From positions 1 through 37,541 of the forward strand of contig JAHIQT010000068.1 of the NCBI GenBank assembly GCA_018903255.1: a stretch of 37,541 nt of DNA. Direction: 5' to 3'. A program made the translations under genes and the position numbers. The notes beneath the pieces were generated by a model. That model worked only from the letters and a program-made list of their open reading frames with translations, made no database searches and was not told where the DNA came from. Positions 9,901 through 17,159 of this stretch are shown piece by piece (position 1 is the first letter of the stretch; each line of letters starts with the position of its first letter). Source of the stretch: Bacillota bacterium (GTDB lineage: Bacteria; Bacillota; Clostridia; Eubacteriales; Eubacteriaceae).

Positions 9901-9935
9901 TCATCCTTGATGATATCGAGATGGATAAGTACTAA
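6912..9935 (+). CDS. Methyl-accepting chemotaxis protein with double-Cache sensor and extended HAMP-like stalk
   Basis: A 1007-residue transmembrane chemoreceptor. TM1 is at ~6-28. An extracytoplasmic dCache sensor covers ~30-280, including [10 protein letters not shown] and [15 protein letters not shown]2 is at ~287-312, then a HAMP domain ([16 protein letters not shown]). About 400 residues of tandem HAMP-like helices follow, marked by repeats such as [14 protein letters not shown] and [14 protein letters not shown]. The kinase-control domain with the hairpin tip [18 protein letters not shown] lies near residue 825. It should signal to CheA/CheW. There is no NWETF-type CheR tether at the C-terminus; the last ~40 residues are Pro/Ala-rich and acidic. 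The ATG at 6912 follows AAAGGGGTGG; the in-frame GTG three codons upstream lies within that ribosome site. The ligand cannot be told. Confidence 0.95.
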   Translation: MKSIRTKLMIYFSGLILVVCVIFTFVTINGLTNAVVTEAEKALNTQAQNSAEIISSRNEQNYIYLEGIASRDKIFSSSVPIDEKMAMLKTDVSSSDRFLRIGVSDLNGNLYLSDSYGDRGQIVDITARDYFHVSAAGKRGTMNPIISVNPDDNGALIMAYSVPIYENGTITGVLVAVANAWFLNDITDNMTFGETGYTYIVDSTGTAISHPDRDNVVNQMNPIALAETDANYKSLGAAIGAALEQDSVTTTYTLNNQEHYMASAKVQGMDWTVVLAIESGEVLAALPGAILSSVLISIVVLALSIIFCYFIAKRITDPIKKVNHMIKEMGLGHLSARLRMETNDEIGEMALAMDDFADTLQTEVIEVMNQISDGNVSADIEIVDDQDEIKPALKKTIESIRGLINEATMLAQAGVAGQLSTRGDVEAFKGGFKDIVVGVNNTLDAVVGPMNVAADYVERIGKGQIPEKITATYNGDFNTLKNSINACIDGLGALEESNRVLGKMSLNDYSETMSTNYLGIYSEIGHSINDVHTRLTRIVEISTNIANGDLRDLEVLSKIGKRSENDTLIPALVGMIQNIINLVNETEQMASIAIEGNLSNRGDVSGFPGEYGKIVTGFNQTLDAIIAPIEEASATLIQLSQGNLHTKMAGDYRGDHAQIKEALNRTINFLSQYVGEITSTLEEMGRSNLSQEITTDYLGDFQAIKTALNDINTNLSYTMTDIDVAAGQVEVGARQISDGGQALAQGTTEQASSIQELTASIEEVASETKKNAMRANEANERAIEVRTNAEVGNTQMTKMISAMTDINTSSNDISKIIKVIDDIAFQTNILALNAAVEAARAGQHGKGFAVVAEEVRSLAARSAEAAKETTGLIEGSIDNVSIGTKIADDTAMSLKEILAEIEKVTGLVGDIAQASNEQASEIAQITLGIEQVSQVVQTNSATAEQSAAASEELSGQAEMLKEMVGAFKVKAASQTTFKTATVSSVKPVAAPIPEPSIILDDIEMDKY

Positions 9936-9941
9936 CAGCAA

Positions 9942-9980
9942 AATTAAGAGGCTTGGATCCCTGATCCTAGCCTCTTAATT
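9942..9980 (+). terminator. Long stem-loop after the chemoreceptor gene
   Basis: A 12-bp arm AATTAAGAGGCT, a T-T mismatch and a further GGATC/GATCC pairing form a 17-bp stem around a CCT loop, 7 nt past the stop codon. The stem is strong but followed by AATAG rather than a U-run, so it may work as a weak terminator or as a 3' end stabiliser. Confidence 0.55.
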
Positions 9981-10037
9981 AATAGTCCTGAAACATTCAG
10001 TTTTCAGTCCCGCTTACTTCATTTTCTTCAAAACTCG

Positions 10038-10067
10038 TTGACATCCTACTATGCTCTTGATTATAAT
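10038..10067 (+). promoter_or_regulatory. Promoter of the antiporter operon
   Basis: Perfect TTGACA (10038-10043) and perfect TATAAT (10062-10067) with an 18-bp spacer. The start would lie near 10074, about 40 nt before the mrpE ATG at 10113. Confidence 0.75.
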
Positions 10068-10112
10068 GAAGTCTACTCTAATGGTTCTCCCATAAACGTG
10101 AAAGGAGCACAC

Positions 10113-10604
10113 ATGAAAAAACTGGCACACTCCATTTCATTTATTTTTATTTTTACTGGCATCTGGCTTATTTTTAATGAAAGCATGGCCTTTTCGCAGA
10201 TCCTTGCCGGCCTCTTTTTTTCAACAGTTTCGATCCTTTTCACCAATCGTTATCTACTGGAAAATGACTATCTCACTGCTTATTCGATTAAGCCGGAAGT
10301 GCTTTTTTATTATATAACCTATTTATTCCTGCAAATTTACCGATCCGGCATTTCGGCAATTTTTAAAATTATCAAAGGACAGGATGCCGTTAAGATCATC
10401 GAATATGAAACCTGTATGAGTAATGATCTGGCTATTTGTCTATTGGCTAATGCCATTACCCTTACCCCCGGAACCGTGACCATCGGCAAGAATGGCCGTC
10501 TGCTTCAAATCCTGGCTTTCCAGGATGAAAACACCTTTACTGATATAACCGAAGGGAAAACCTGTTCCCCCTATGAAATGATCTTAAGGAGTTTAGACTC
10601 ATGA
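10113..10604 (+). CDS. mrpE: MrpE/MbhA-like antiporter subunit
   Basis: 163 residues with two to three N-terminal membrane helices and a soluble tail. Features of MnhE/MrpE are GIWLIFNESMAFSQILAGLFF at the start (quoted from the first helices), EVLFYYITYLFLQIYRSGI in the middle and ALTPGTVTI-like ITLTPGTVTIGKNG near residue 125. It is a small structural subunit of multi-subunit Mrp Na+(K+)/H+ antiporters and the counterpart of MbhA in archaeal membrane-bound hydrogenase. I place the start at 10113, because AAAGGAG lies 6 nt upstream and the predicted promoter lies in the 75 bp that an upstream in-frame start would add. First gene of an eight-gene operon; overlaps mrpF by 4 nt. Confidence 0.93.
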   Translation: MKKLAHSISFIFIFTGIWLIFNESMAFSQILAGLFFSTVSILFTNRYLLENDYLTAYSIKPEVLFYYITYLFLQIYRSGISAIFKIIKGQDAVKIIEYETCMSNDLAICLLANAITLTPGTVTIGKNGRLLQILAFQDENTFTDITEGKTCSPYEMILRSLDS

Positions 10605-10864
10605 CCTTTTTAGAAACCACCCTGTTTGTCATTGCTATCTATATTGTGCTGGTTCTTGTTCGGGTCATTCTCGGTCCTACCATTTGGGATCGCCTGCTGG
10701 GACTAAACGCCATTTCAGCTAAAATCATTATGTCAATTATTATTCTATCTCTCATCACCGGTCAGTCCTATTTGCTCGATGTAGCACTGGTTTACGCCCT
10801 GCTTGGATTTATCAGCACGGTGCTCATTGCCCGATTTATCGAAAAAAAAGGAGACATCTCATGA
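10601..10864 (+). CDS. mrpF: MrpF/MbhB-like antiporter subunit
   Basis: 87 residues with three membrane helices, the usual size. Family hallmarks are RVILGPTIWDRLLGLNAIS after the first helix and LDVALVYALLGFISTVLIAR in the last. Start and preceding stop overlap as ATGA, giving tight translational coupling to mrpE. It is a membrane subunit of the Mrp/Mbh antiporter module and has no activity alone. Confidence 0.95.
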   Translation: MTFLETTLFVIAIYIVLVLVRVILGPTIWDRLLGLNAISAKIIMSIIILSLITGQSYLLDVALVYALLGFISTVLIARFIEKKGDIS

Positions 10865-11163
10865 TCGATTTTCTAGCTTATCTGCTCATTGTGATCGCCC
10901 TTATTTTTATGTCTTTAGGCGTTATCGGCCTATTTCGTTTTAAAGATTTCTATTCGCGAATTTTAATATCTTCGAAAATTGAAACAGTCGGATTTTTGAC
11001 GATCATGATTGGTTTCATCATTTTATCAGGGCTCTCCTATGCTGCTATGAAAATACTGCTGATTACCATTTTAGTGATGATCACGAACCCGCTATCCACC
11101 CATGCGATCGCCCGGTCGGCTTTTTTGAGTGGTTATACCATTAATCAGGAGACCCGACTATGA
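10861..11163 (+). CDS. mrpG: MrpG/MbhC-like antiporter subunit
   Basis: 100 residues with three membrane helices. Hallmarks are GVIGLFRFKDFYSRI and the C-terminal ITNPLSTHAIARSAFLSG, the conserved 'NP-STHAIARAA' motif of the MnhG family. It overlaps both neighbours by 4 nt (ATGA). It is a membrane subunit of the antiporter; the length is typical. Confidence 0.95.
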   Translation: MIDFLAYLLIVIALIFMSLGVIGLFRFKDFYSRILISSKIETVGFLTIMIGFIILSGLSYAAMKILLITILVMITNPLSTHAIARSAFLSGYTINQETRL

Positions 11164-11705
11164 TTGAAGATATCTTCCTTATTACCTTGGTGATTCTGGC
11201 CATTATCGCACTCAATACGAAAAAACTAAGACGGGCAGTTGTCTATTTGGGTGTCTTTTCACTGGTCAGTTCCTTTGTTTACCTGCTCTATGGTGCCCCG
11301 GATGTGGCCATTGCCGAAGCGATCATTGGTAGCACCATCACGACCGTTTTGTATCTGGTGGCGCTGAGAAAGTATAAGGTCTTCTCCATCTATTACACAA
11401 ATGACTCAAATTTCCAGGACATTCGACTGCTAAAAAGCGAATCACCATTTTTATACAATTTGGAGACTTTTTTAGTTAAACGGGAAATGGAACCGCAGAT
11501 TATTTACTCCCGTGAACCCATTGAAACCGTCCTCGCGCAGGAAAAATTTGACCTTGCCATTCATCATACCGACCAGGACATTTGGATTTATGGCTGTGCT
11601 GAAGATTATCAGTTCGATGCTGTCGAAGACTATTTACTAACCAACCATGGCGACTTGAACCTTCACTTAATGCGTTGTGCGGAAGGAGAAGACAATGAAG
11701 CGTAG
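11160..11705 (+). CDS. mbhD: MbhD-like (DUF4040) antiporter subunit with a long soluble C-terminal extension
   Basis: 181 residues. The first ~75 form three membrane helices with the DUF4040/MbhD signature LRRAVVYLGVFSLVSSFVYL and APDVAIAEAIIGSTITTVLY. In classical Mrp complexes this segment is part of the C-terminal half of MrpA; in archaeal Mbh it is the separate subunit MbhD. The last ~105 residues are polar (FDLAIHHTDQDIWIYG and a Glu/Asp-rich end) and are not part of the usual ~95-residue MbhD, so the protein is about twice the expected size. The function of the tail is unknown. It overlaps mrpG by 4 nt and the next gene by 11 nt, and ends in TAG. Confidence 0.85.
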   Translation: MIEDIFLITLVILAIIALNTKKLRRAVVYLGVFSLVSSFVYLLYGAPDVAIAEAIIGSTITTVLYLVALRKYKVFSIYYTNDSNFQDIRLLKSESPFLYNLETFLVKREMEPQIIYSREPIETVLAQEKFDLAIHHTDQDIWIYGCAEDYQFDAVEDYLLTNHGDLNLHLMRCAEGEDNEA

Positions 11706-11958
11706 AATCATTACAATGATCTTTACCCTGATGCTCACTGCACTGGTTTTTTATGTTAATTTCGATGCCTATCTGGCAGCCGACCCGCTGATCGCTGATT
11801 TTTATATTGAGCATTTCAAACCCGACACATATGCCCAAAATGCCGTCGCGGCAATCTACCTGAATTACCGGGTGTTCGATAGTATTTTTGAAACCCTGAT
11901 TCTGCTCGTCAGTGTAACGGCTGTCATTAATCTTTCCTGGAGGCGCACCGATGACTGA
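11695..11958 (+). CDS. mbhE: MbhE-like antiporter subunit
   Basis: 87 residues with a membrane helix at each end (about 5-22 and 62-80). The segment AQNAVAAIYLNYRVFDSIFE matches the conserved 'N-VTAILLDYRGFDTLGE' stretch found in MbhE and in the C-terminal part of MrpA. I start it at the ATG at 11695, 7 nt after AAGGAG; an in-frame ATG 18 nt upstream lacks that site. It overlaps the mbhD end by 11 nt and mrpB by 8 nt. Confidence 0.85.
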   Translation: MKRRIITMIFTLMLTALVFYVNFDAYLAADPLIADFYIEHFKPDTYAQNAVAAIYLNYRVFDSIFETLILLVSVTAVINLSWRRTDD

Positions 11959-12340
11959 TCATTCTGAAATAATTTCGCGAATAACTGGGCTTCTGTATCC
12001 TTTTATTTTATTGTTTGGCTTTTATCTGATTTTAAACGGGCATGCCAGCCCCGGCGGCGGATTCCAGGGTGGTGCTGTGCTGGCCTCGGTTTTCATCACC
12101 CGGTATCTGGTTGAACCAGACCGATGTATCCGCCTGAATACCCTGAAAACAGCAGAAAAGACGCTGTTTGTCTGTATTATTCTTTATCCTGCTCTTTTTT
12201 TATTTGTATCTCCAGCCAACCACTCAGAACTACTGAACCTCATCTATCTTATCGTCATGAATTTTTTGATCGGTCTCAAAGTTTGCAGTGGTTTTACCAT
12301 CATATTTTTCAGATTTGCTTTTTTTGAAGGAGGAATCTAA
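11951..12340 (+). CDS. mrpB: MrpB/MbhF-like antiporter subunit
   Basis: 129 residues with four membrane helices. The signature LILNGHASPGGGFQGGAVLA (helix 1-2 junction) is the MnhB hallmark, and the C-terminal part contains GLKVCSGFTIIFFR. It belongs to the Na+/H+ antiporter membrane core. It overlaps mbhE by 8 nt; its TAA shares one base with the ATG of mrpC. Confidence 0.94.
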   Translation: MTDHSEIISRITGLLYPFILLFGFYLILNGHASPGGGFQGGAVLASVFITRYLVEPDRCIRLNTLKTAEKTLFVCIILYPALFLFVSPANHSELLNLIYLIVMNFLIGLKVCSGFTIIFFRFAFFEGGI

Positions 12341-12693
12341 TGGTCACAATAAACGGAGAGTCGATTAGCATCCTGCTTTTTTTTGTTGGTGTTTACGGGC
12401 TTATTGCCAGACAGAACATCATTAAATCGATTATGTCCATCAGCATCATGCAAGTCGCTATTATTTTATACTTTATTACAACCAATATTGCCCCGGGCAG
12501 CGTGCCGCCGATCGGCGATGTTGCCCAAACCCTGCAGGTTGCTGACCCGCTTCCGCAAGCCTTGATGATTACCGATATTGTGATTGGCATTGGGGTAACC
12601 GCTGCTGGGTTAACCATGTTTATTCACCTCTATCATCGTTATGGCTCGACCAACTGGCAAAAAGTTATGAAGAAAAGGAATCGACATGATTAA
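12340..12693 (+). CDS. mrpC: MrpC/MbhG-like antiporter subunit (NuoK homologue)
   Basis: 117 residues with three membrane helices, homologous to NuoK of complex I. The last helix has the family motif ALMITDIVIGIGVTAAGLT. GAAGGAGG lies just upstream of the ATG at 12340. It overlaps mrpB by one base and mrpD by 8 nt. Length is normal for the family. Confidence 0.94.
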   Translation: MVTINGESISILLFFVGVYGLIARQNIIKSIMSISIMQVAIILYFITTNIAPGSVPPIGDVAQTLQVADPLPQALMITDIVIGIGVTAAGLTMFIHLYHRYGSTNWQKVMKKRNRHD

Positions 12694-14287
12694 TTTACAC
12701 TGGATTATTTTATTACCGATAATTTTCGGAACTGTTGCTAAACTGATTCCCCTTAAGATTGCCAAAAAAACGATGATCTTTTTTCAGGCCGCCTTATTGG
12801 TTGCAATCACACTAATTTTTGTTGAGGTGCGCCGAAATGGAACCATCCTCGAAAATATCGGTGGCTGGCCTGATACCATCGGCATCACTCTTAGAGCCGA
12901 CCTACTGGCTTCAGCGATGGTTCTTTTGACCTGCTTATTATTCCTGGCGATGATAGTCTTCGTTCAAAACAAACACTATGCCGACCACCTTTTTTTCTTG
13001 CTTTTTCTGAGTTTCGAGAGCTTAATTATTGCGATTTTTCTTTCAAATGATTTGTTTAATATTTTTGTTCTGATTGAAGCCGCCACCCTGATCATCACCA
13101 TTCTGATAATGTATAAGAAGGCCAATGTTGCTATTTATGATGGGATGATGTATTTTTTGATCAATGTCGTTGCGATGTCATTCTTCCTGATGGGTGTAGG
13201 AATGATTTACAAGAAAATTGGTGTGCTTGATTTTTATGCGCTTCAAACCGCTCTAAACCAAATTAACAACCCTCATAGTCTAATCCTTCCCTATGCCTTT
13301 ATGATTACTGCAATTAGCTTAAAAGCTGCTCTAATGCCCCTATTTAGCTGGCTTCCAAAGGCTCACGGCACCCCCAGTGCGCCATCAGTCGTTTCTGCCA
13401 TCTTATCGGGATTATATGTTAAAACTGGAGTCTACTTATTCCTGCGCCTGCAGATTACCTTTTCGCCGATCATTGATACCTCTGAGCTTTTTATGGTTTT
13501 AGGATTTATCACCGCTATTGTTGGTTTTCTTTTAGCCTTTGCCCAAAAGGATATCAAACTCCTTTTGGCCTATTCAACCGTATCTCAAATTGGCTTGATC
13601 ATGATCGGAATCAACATGGGTAGTCCCCACGCCTATTGGGGTGGTCTCTACCATATTATGAATCACGCCGTTTTCAAATCAACCCTATTTCTAACTGCCG
13701 GAATGATCATCACCGAGTATAATACCAGAAATCTGGACGAGATCAAAGGCGTGTTTCACCGCATGCCGGCAGTCGGTATCGCCACTATCCTCTCAATTTT
13801 AGGGATCGTTGGTGCGCCACTCTTTAACGGCAGTATTTCTAAATATTTGATTTCCACCGGTTCCGCCGGCACCTGGATCGAATACGGTTTGATTTTCATT
13901 AATCTGGGAACCATTATAATCTTTGTCAAATATGGACAGCTTCTTCTCGGTGATGGAGGTAAAAAAGAAACAGCCAACTCCGATATTCTCGAGAAGGCTG
14001 TCGTTTTAAGCTTAAGTATGCTCTGTTTTTTCGGCGGTATTTTTGGCAGTGAGCTGATTGCCATTCTCTTTGAGGTCAGTTTTACGGTGGAACTTTTGTC
14101 CTATGGGGCAAAGCTGCTCCTATTCATTGGCTCCTTATGTCTGGGGCTGCTTATTTACTATGGCTTGTTAAAGAAAAAAAATGTTTTGGCAATCTTTAAT
14201 TCCATTGAGCTGGGTTTTAATGAAGTTTGTCTTTCAATTGCGCTATTCTTTGCTTTTATGGTTGTTTATTTAAAAATTACCCTTTAA
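12686..14287 (+). CDS. mrpD: MrpD/MbhH-like proton/cation antiporter subunit
   Basis: 533 residues and about 14 membrane helices; the ion-translocating subunit related to NuoL/M/N. Key charges are visible: Glu in NIFVLIEAATLIITILI (helix 5, the conserved Glu), Lys in ISLKAALMPLFSWLPKAHGT (helix 7) and Lys in GAPLFNGSISKYLIS (helix 12). It is the only large antiporter-like subunit in the operon; no NuoL-like MrpA N-terminal half is encoded, which fits the Mbh type (MbhH) better than the classical seven-gene Mrp. As last gene of the operon it converges with feoA, their stop codons overlapping by 3 nt. I see no terminator between them. Confidence 0.94.
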   Translation: MINLHWIILLPIIFGTVAKLIPLKIAKKTMIFFQAALLVAITLIFVEVRRNGTILENIGGWPDTIGITLRADLLASAMVLLTCLLFLAMIVFVQNKHYADHLFFLLFLSFESLIIAIFLSNDLFNIFVLIEAATLIITILIMYKKANVAIYDGMMYFLINVVAMSFFLMGVGMIYKKIGVLDFYALQTALNQINNPHSLILPYAFMITAISLKAALMPLFSWLPKAHGTPSAPSVVSAILSGLYVKTGVYLFLRLQITFSPIIDTSELFMVLGFITAIVGFLLAFAQKDIKLLLAYSTVSQIGLIMIGINMGSPHAYWGGLYHIMNHAVFKSTLFLTAGMIITEYNTRNLDEIKGVFHRMPAVGIATILSILGIVGAPLFNGSISKYLISTGSAGTWIEYGLIFINLGTIIIFVKYGQLLLGDGGKKETANSDILEKAVVLSLSMLCFFGGIFGSELIAILFEVSFTVELLSYGAKLLLFIGSLCLGLLIYYGLLKKKNVLAIFNSIELGFNEVCLSIALFFAFMVVYLKITL

Positions 14288-14514
14288 TGATATTTTGATG
14301 TGACAACCTGAACTTGAGATGTAATTTCATAACCCAATGCCAACTGGCTCCCCAACAATTCAATGGTCATCGGTCCCTGATGCTCAGCTGAGATAATTTT
14401 AATATAAGCCCCCTTAATTAAACCCATACTATAAAGACGTTTCGACAATGCCTCATCTATAACTAACTCTTTCACGACAACCGTACTGCCTACTCGACAC
14501 ATGGATAATGGCAT
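14284..14514 (-). CDS. feoA: FeoA-domain protein
   Basis: 76 residues forming one SH3-like FeoA domain. Features are VIDEALSKRLYSMGLIKGAY, with the conserved R-L-MG-x-xGA pattern, then a Gly-rich LLGSQLALGYEITSQVQV. FeoA proteins help FeoB-type ferrous iron uptake or act as small regulatory domains. No feoB is in the window, so a stand-alone role or a distant partner is possible. GGAGA precedes the ATG at 14514. The gene overlaps the end of the HD-GYP gene by 25 nt, so it is probably translated as part of the c-di-GMP operon. Confidence 0.85.
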   Translation of the reverse strand: MPLSMCRVGSTVVVKELVIDEALSKRLYSMGLIKGAYIKIISAEHQGPMTIELLGSQLALGYEITSQVQVVTSKYH

Positions 14515-15266
14515 CTTTCTCTCCTCGTTTCTATTTTTTCAGCCACTTCACTTTGGAGATGGCTGTATTTTTTGATGATATTGCCTAGAACAAACACAAT
14601 TTGCCGATCCAATAACTGTGGCGATTCTTTGATAATTTCCTGAAAGGCAAACTCATAACTCAATGCCTCTCGATAGTTGCGCTTGCTGGTCATTGCATCA
14701 AAAACATCGGCAACTCCAACAATGCGCTCGTATCGATGGATCTGATTCCCGGATAATTGGTTGGGGTAGCCACTGCCATCTAAGCGCTCGTGATGATTAT
14801 GAACAATTTTGATGCATGGTTGGGGCAGCCATTTTTGATTTTTGAGTACCTGGAATCCAATTTCTGAATGGTTTTTGATGACCTCAAATTCAGTTTCGCT
14901 GAGCTTGCAGGGTTTGTCCAAGATTTCTCTGGGAATAAAGAGCTTACCAATATCATGAAGCAAGGCCCCTACCCCAATTTCGGTGATCTCTGTTTCCTTC
15001 AAACTCAGCTCTTTAGCAATAGCCATGGCAAGCAAGGCACATCGGATCGAATGACCCGGCAGACAATTGCTGGCACAGTTTGCATTTCGGTACTTTTGCA
15101 GATCACCAAAGGTGGCATCTTTAAGTTTTTCAATCAGCCGTTTCAAATAACTTCTAAATCTCATGGTAAAGATCTCTTGATTACCAGCTAAACCATATCG
15201 CCGATAAACCTCGTCTAAATATTTCGAAAAAACGTATATCTCTCGGGATGCTTTTTTCTCTGTCAT
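14490..15266 (-). CDS. HD-GYP domain phosphodiesterase (c-di-GMP)
   Basis: 258 residues. The HD-GYP domain covers about 65-230: PGHSIRCALLAMAIA, LLHDIGKLFIP with the HD pair, the second-metal KNHSEIGFQVLKN and the HHERLDGSGYPNQLSG block with an intact GYP motif. Such proteins hydrolyse cyclic di-GMP to pGpG or GMP with a bound bimetal (often iron) centre. There is no receiver or sensor domain in front, only ~60 residues of helix. AAAGGA lies before the ATG at 15266. It stands 27 nt behind a GGDEF cyclase and overlaps feoA; an iron-linked role is tempting but not shown by sequence. Confidence 0.93.
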   Translation of the reverse strand: MTEKKASREIYVFSKYLDEVYRRYGLAGNQEIFTMRFRSYLKRLIEKLKDATFGDLQKYRNANCASNCLPGHSIRCALLAMAIAKELSLKETEITEIGVGALLHDIGKLFIPREILDKPCKLSETEFEVIKNHSEIGFQVLKNQKWLPQPCIKIVHNHHERLDGSGYPNQLSGNQIHRYERIVGVADVFDAMTSKRNYREALSYEFAFQEIIKESPQLLDRQIVFVLGNIIKKYSHLQSEVAEKIETRRERCHYPCVE

Positions 15267-15293
15267 CTAACTTTCCTTTCATCACCTTGGATC

Positions 15294-16346
15294 TTATTGA
15301 AATTGTGCACTGGTGACCCGGTTCTTACCATTTCTTTTTGAATAGTAAAGCAAGGCATCGGCCTGATCAACCAGCATGGTTTGTTCTCCCCGGCTCAGCG
15401 CCACCGTTGAGTGACAAACTCCGGCGGAAAGGGTTATCCGCATTTTCTGTTGGTCAAATTCAAAAGGATATTCCGCAACCGCCTTACAAATACGTTCGGC
15501 GATTCTTTGACCAAAGGGTTGGCCGGTTCCCGGTAGTAGCACCGCAAACTCTTCGCCACCGTAGCGGGCACCGATATCAGAGGTACGCAGCAGTTTTTTA
15601 ATAATCTGCGAAACCTCCCGAATCACATAGTCTCCTGAAAGATGTCCATAGACATCATTGACTGCCTTGAAATCGTCAATATCTAGGAGAATCAGGGTAA
15701 CGGGTGCATGTTTTTCCGCGATGACTTCCAGGGCATGATAAAAAGCCTGATGATTGGATAAATCAGTCAGAAAATCGGTCGTGGCGCGGTACTCCAACAA
15801 CTGATTTTTGTACTCAATTTCTTCCATTGCATACTGGTTTCGCTTATAAACATCACTGATAAGCTGGTTTAATTCACCCACAAAAAAACTAAAGCCCAGC
15901 AGCAGCGCCCCCTGCAAGATAACAATTCCCAGCGGATAAAAGCCACTTAGAATTCCCACCGATATATAACCGAAAGTTGACAGTATCCCATGGGTCACAC
16001 TCTTTGTGCGGTAATTGGCTAAACTAGAAATTAAAATTAATAGGCAAAAAATCGGCAGGACAATGAAATAATAACTGTCCAAGTAAATGCAGCAAATAGA
16101 AATAAACAGCGTATCGACCACGCTTTGGAAATATCCACCTAGCAAATTTTCCAATTTTATGATCTGACTGGTAGCGAACAAATATAGTTCCAAACCGATA
16201 TAGATCAAGTAAATCATTAGCATCACCATCATCATCCCCTTCAATGTCTGGGAAAAAATGCAGTAAAACAGAATCAATAATCCCATAATGCTATGAATGC
16301 TAATATATATTTCTGTAAAGATATGATCTTTTTGTTTATTCTCCAT
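15294..16346 (-). CDS. Membrane-bound GGDEF diguanylate cyclase
   Basis: 350 residues. About six membrane helices (residues ~10-165) form an unnamed MASE-like sensor, then a short linker and a GGDEF domain (~185-348). The active site reads RYGGEEFAVLLPG (GGEEF, a functional variant). The inhibitory I-site is present as RTSD exactly five residues before GGEEF, so feedback inhibition by c-di-GMP is expected. LILLDIDDFKAVND holds the metal-binding Asp. GGAG lies 7 nt before the ATG at 16346. It is the first gene of the cyclase / HD-GYP / feoA operon, controlled by a promoter with a striking inverted repeat. Confidence 0.95.
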   Translation of the reverse strand: MENKQKDHIFTEIYISIHSIMGLLILFYCIFSQTLKGMMMVMLMIYLIYIGLELYLFATSQIIKLENLLGGYFQSVVDTLFISICCIYLDSYYFIVLPIFCLLILISSLANYRTKSVTHGILSTFGYISVGILSGFYPLGIVILQGALLLGFSFFVGELNQLISDVYKRNQYAMEEIEYKNQLLEYRATTDFLTDLSNHQAFYHALEVIAEKHAPVTLILLDIDDFKAVNDVYGHLSGDYVIREVSQIIKKLLRTSDIGARYGGEEFAVLLPGTGQPFGQRIAERICKAVAEYPFEFDQQKMRITLSAGVCHSTVALSRGEQTMLVDQADALLYYSKRNGKNRVTSAQFQ

Positions 16347-16390
16347 CGATAACTCCTGCTATTTCTTATTAGCCAATTCGAACTCAAAGC

Positions 16391-16436
16391 CTAAAAACAT
16401 CGAAAGTTAGCAACTCCTAACTTTCGATGTTTTTAG
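16391..16436 (-). promoter_or_regulatory. Perfect 20-bp inverted repeat at the GGDEF transcription start
   Basis: Positions 16391-16410 are the exact reverse complement of 16417-16436, separated by 6 nt. The repeat begins at the edge of the predicted -10 box and covers the predicted start near 16428. It is either an operator for a dimeric repressor or a stable hairpin at the very 5' end of the mRNA. No U-run follows on the minus strand, so it is not a normal terminator. Confidence 0.7.
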
Positions 16437-16463
16437 TATACCACTCGTTTTTTCATTTATCAA
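16435..16463 (-). promoter_or_regulatory. Promoter of the GGDEF / HD-GYP / feoA operon
   Basis: On the minus strand TTGATA (16463-16458), a 17-bp spacer and TATACT (16440-16435). Its downstream edge overlaps the 20-bp inverted repeat. Confidence 0.6.
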
Positions 16464-16703
16464 GTACTTTATCAGCTTTGTGATTCTATCCCCTCAAGAA
16501 ACGCTATATACTAACTGGTTTTAATTAGCTTTAGTGTCCTAATCTTGCATCGTATATCTGGAAAACCTTTAAAAGTTGTATCATATCGCCAGGAACTAAT
16601 TGTTTATTCATTTACGCTAAAGTAATCTCAGTAAGTGGCGATATTATTAGTAAGAACGAATGAGTATAAACCATATGAAATTCACTTCTAAAAAACTTAA
16701 ACA

Positions 16704-16732
16704 TTTCCAGTCTCTCGGTTCATAATTATAAT
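16704..16732 (+). promoter_or_regulatory. Possible promoter of the 80-residue gene
   Basis: TTTCCA (16704-16709), a 17-bp spacer and a perfect TATAAT (16727-16732). The start near 16739 would leave a 16-nt leader that just contains the AAGGAGG ribosome site. The 16464-16703 stretch before it holds only a short inverted repeat ATATCGCC (16583-16590) / GGCGATAT (16637-16644). Confidence 0.45.
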
Positions 16733-16754
16733 GCAAAATAAGGAGGCCACAATA

Positions 16755-16997
16755 ATGAAGTGGTTTAAAGAAATCAAAACGAATACTCGCTTGTGGTTAG
16801 CTAATTTATCTGGCTTTGCGCCGAACGCCGCTGTTGAAACAGATGAAACCGCTATTATTAATGCCTATTTTGAAAGCTACCTGCAAAATATGGCAGCTGA
16901 TCATTTATCTCAGAAATATAACGAATCCTATGAAACAAATATAAAACATCCAGAAAAACCACTTCGCGTCCTGTCACCCTTAAAACAGGTACTATAA
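16755..16997 (+). CDS. Small protein of unknown function (80 residues)
   Basis: I do not recognise the product. It begins MKWFKEIKTNTRLWLANLSG, is mildly basic at both ends and acidic in the middle (VETDETAIINAYFESYLQN), and has no signal peptide, membrane helix or metal motif. AAGGAGG lies 8 nt before the ATG at 16755, which I prefer to an in-frame ATG at 16731 that falls within the -10 box. A promoter-like element upstream and a strong terminator starting at the stop codon make it a complete single-gene transcript, so it is very likely expressed. Confidence 0.7.
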   Translation: MKWFKEIKTNTRLWLANLSGFAPNAAVETDETAIINAYFESYLQNMAADHLSQKYNESYETNIKHPEKPLRVLSPLKQVL

Positions 16998-17037
16998 AAA
17001 ATGTCCTTTCAGTGTAAAAACTGAGAGGACGTTTTTT
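16996..17037 (+). terminator. Terminator of the 80-residue gene
   Basis: GTCCTTTCAGT (17003-17013) pairs with ACTGAGAGGAC (17020-17030) with one wobble and a 6-nt loop. Six A precede the stem and six T follow it. The A-run starts within the stop codon. Confidence 0.9.
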
Positions 17038-17159
17038 ATCTGTGATTATTTTACTATTTTTGTTATTTTTAGTTGGATTTGGTCGATATAGTATAAAGAA
17101 GTTAGAAACCATTTTGAAACTATTTTTAAAATATCTTAATATTTTACAAGGAGGATGTT

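Noticed and set aside
10038-10112. 25-residue N-terminal extension of MrpE from an earlier in-frame start
   Set aside because: The extension coincides with a consensus promoter, lacks a ribosome site and is unlike MrpE; ATG 10113 has AAAGGAG.
14490-14514. Frameshift between the HD-GYP gene and feoA
   Set aside because: Both genes have complete domains, and feoA has its own ribosome site; the 25-nt overlap is normal translational coupling.
17082-17089. GTCGATAT resembling the -10 element of the motility sigma factor upstream of the 199-residue gene
   Set aside because: No TAAA at the required -35 distance; a single half-site is not enough.
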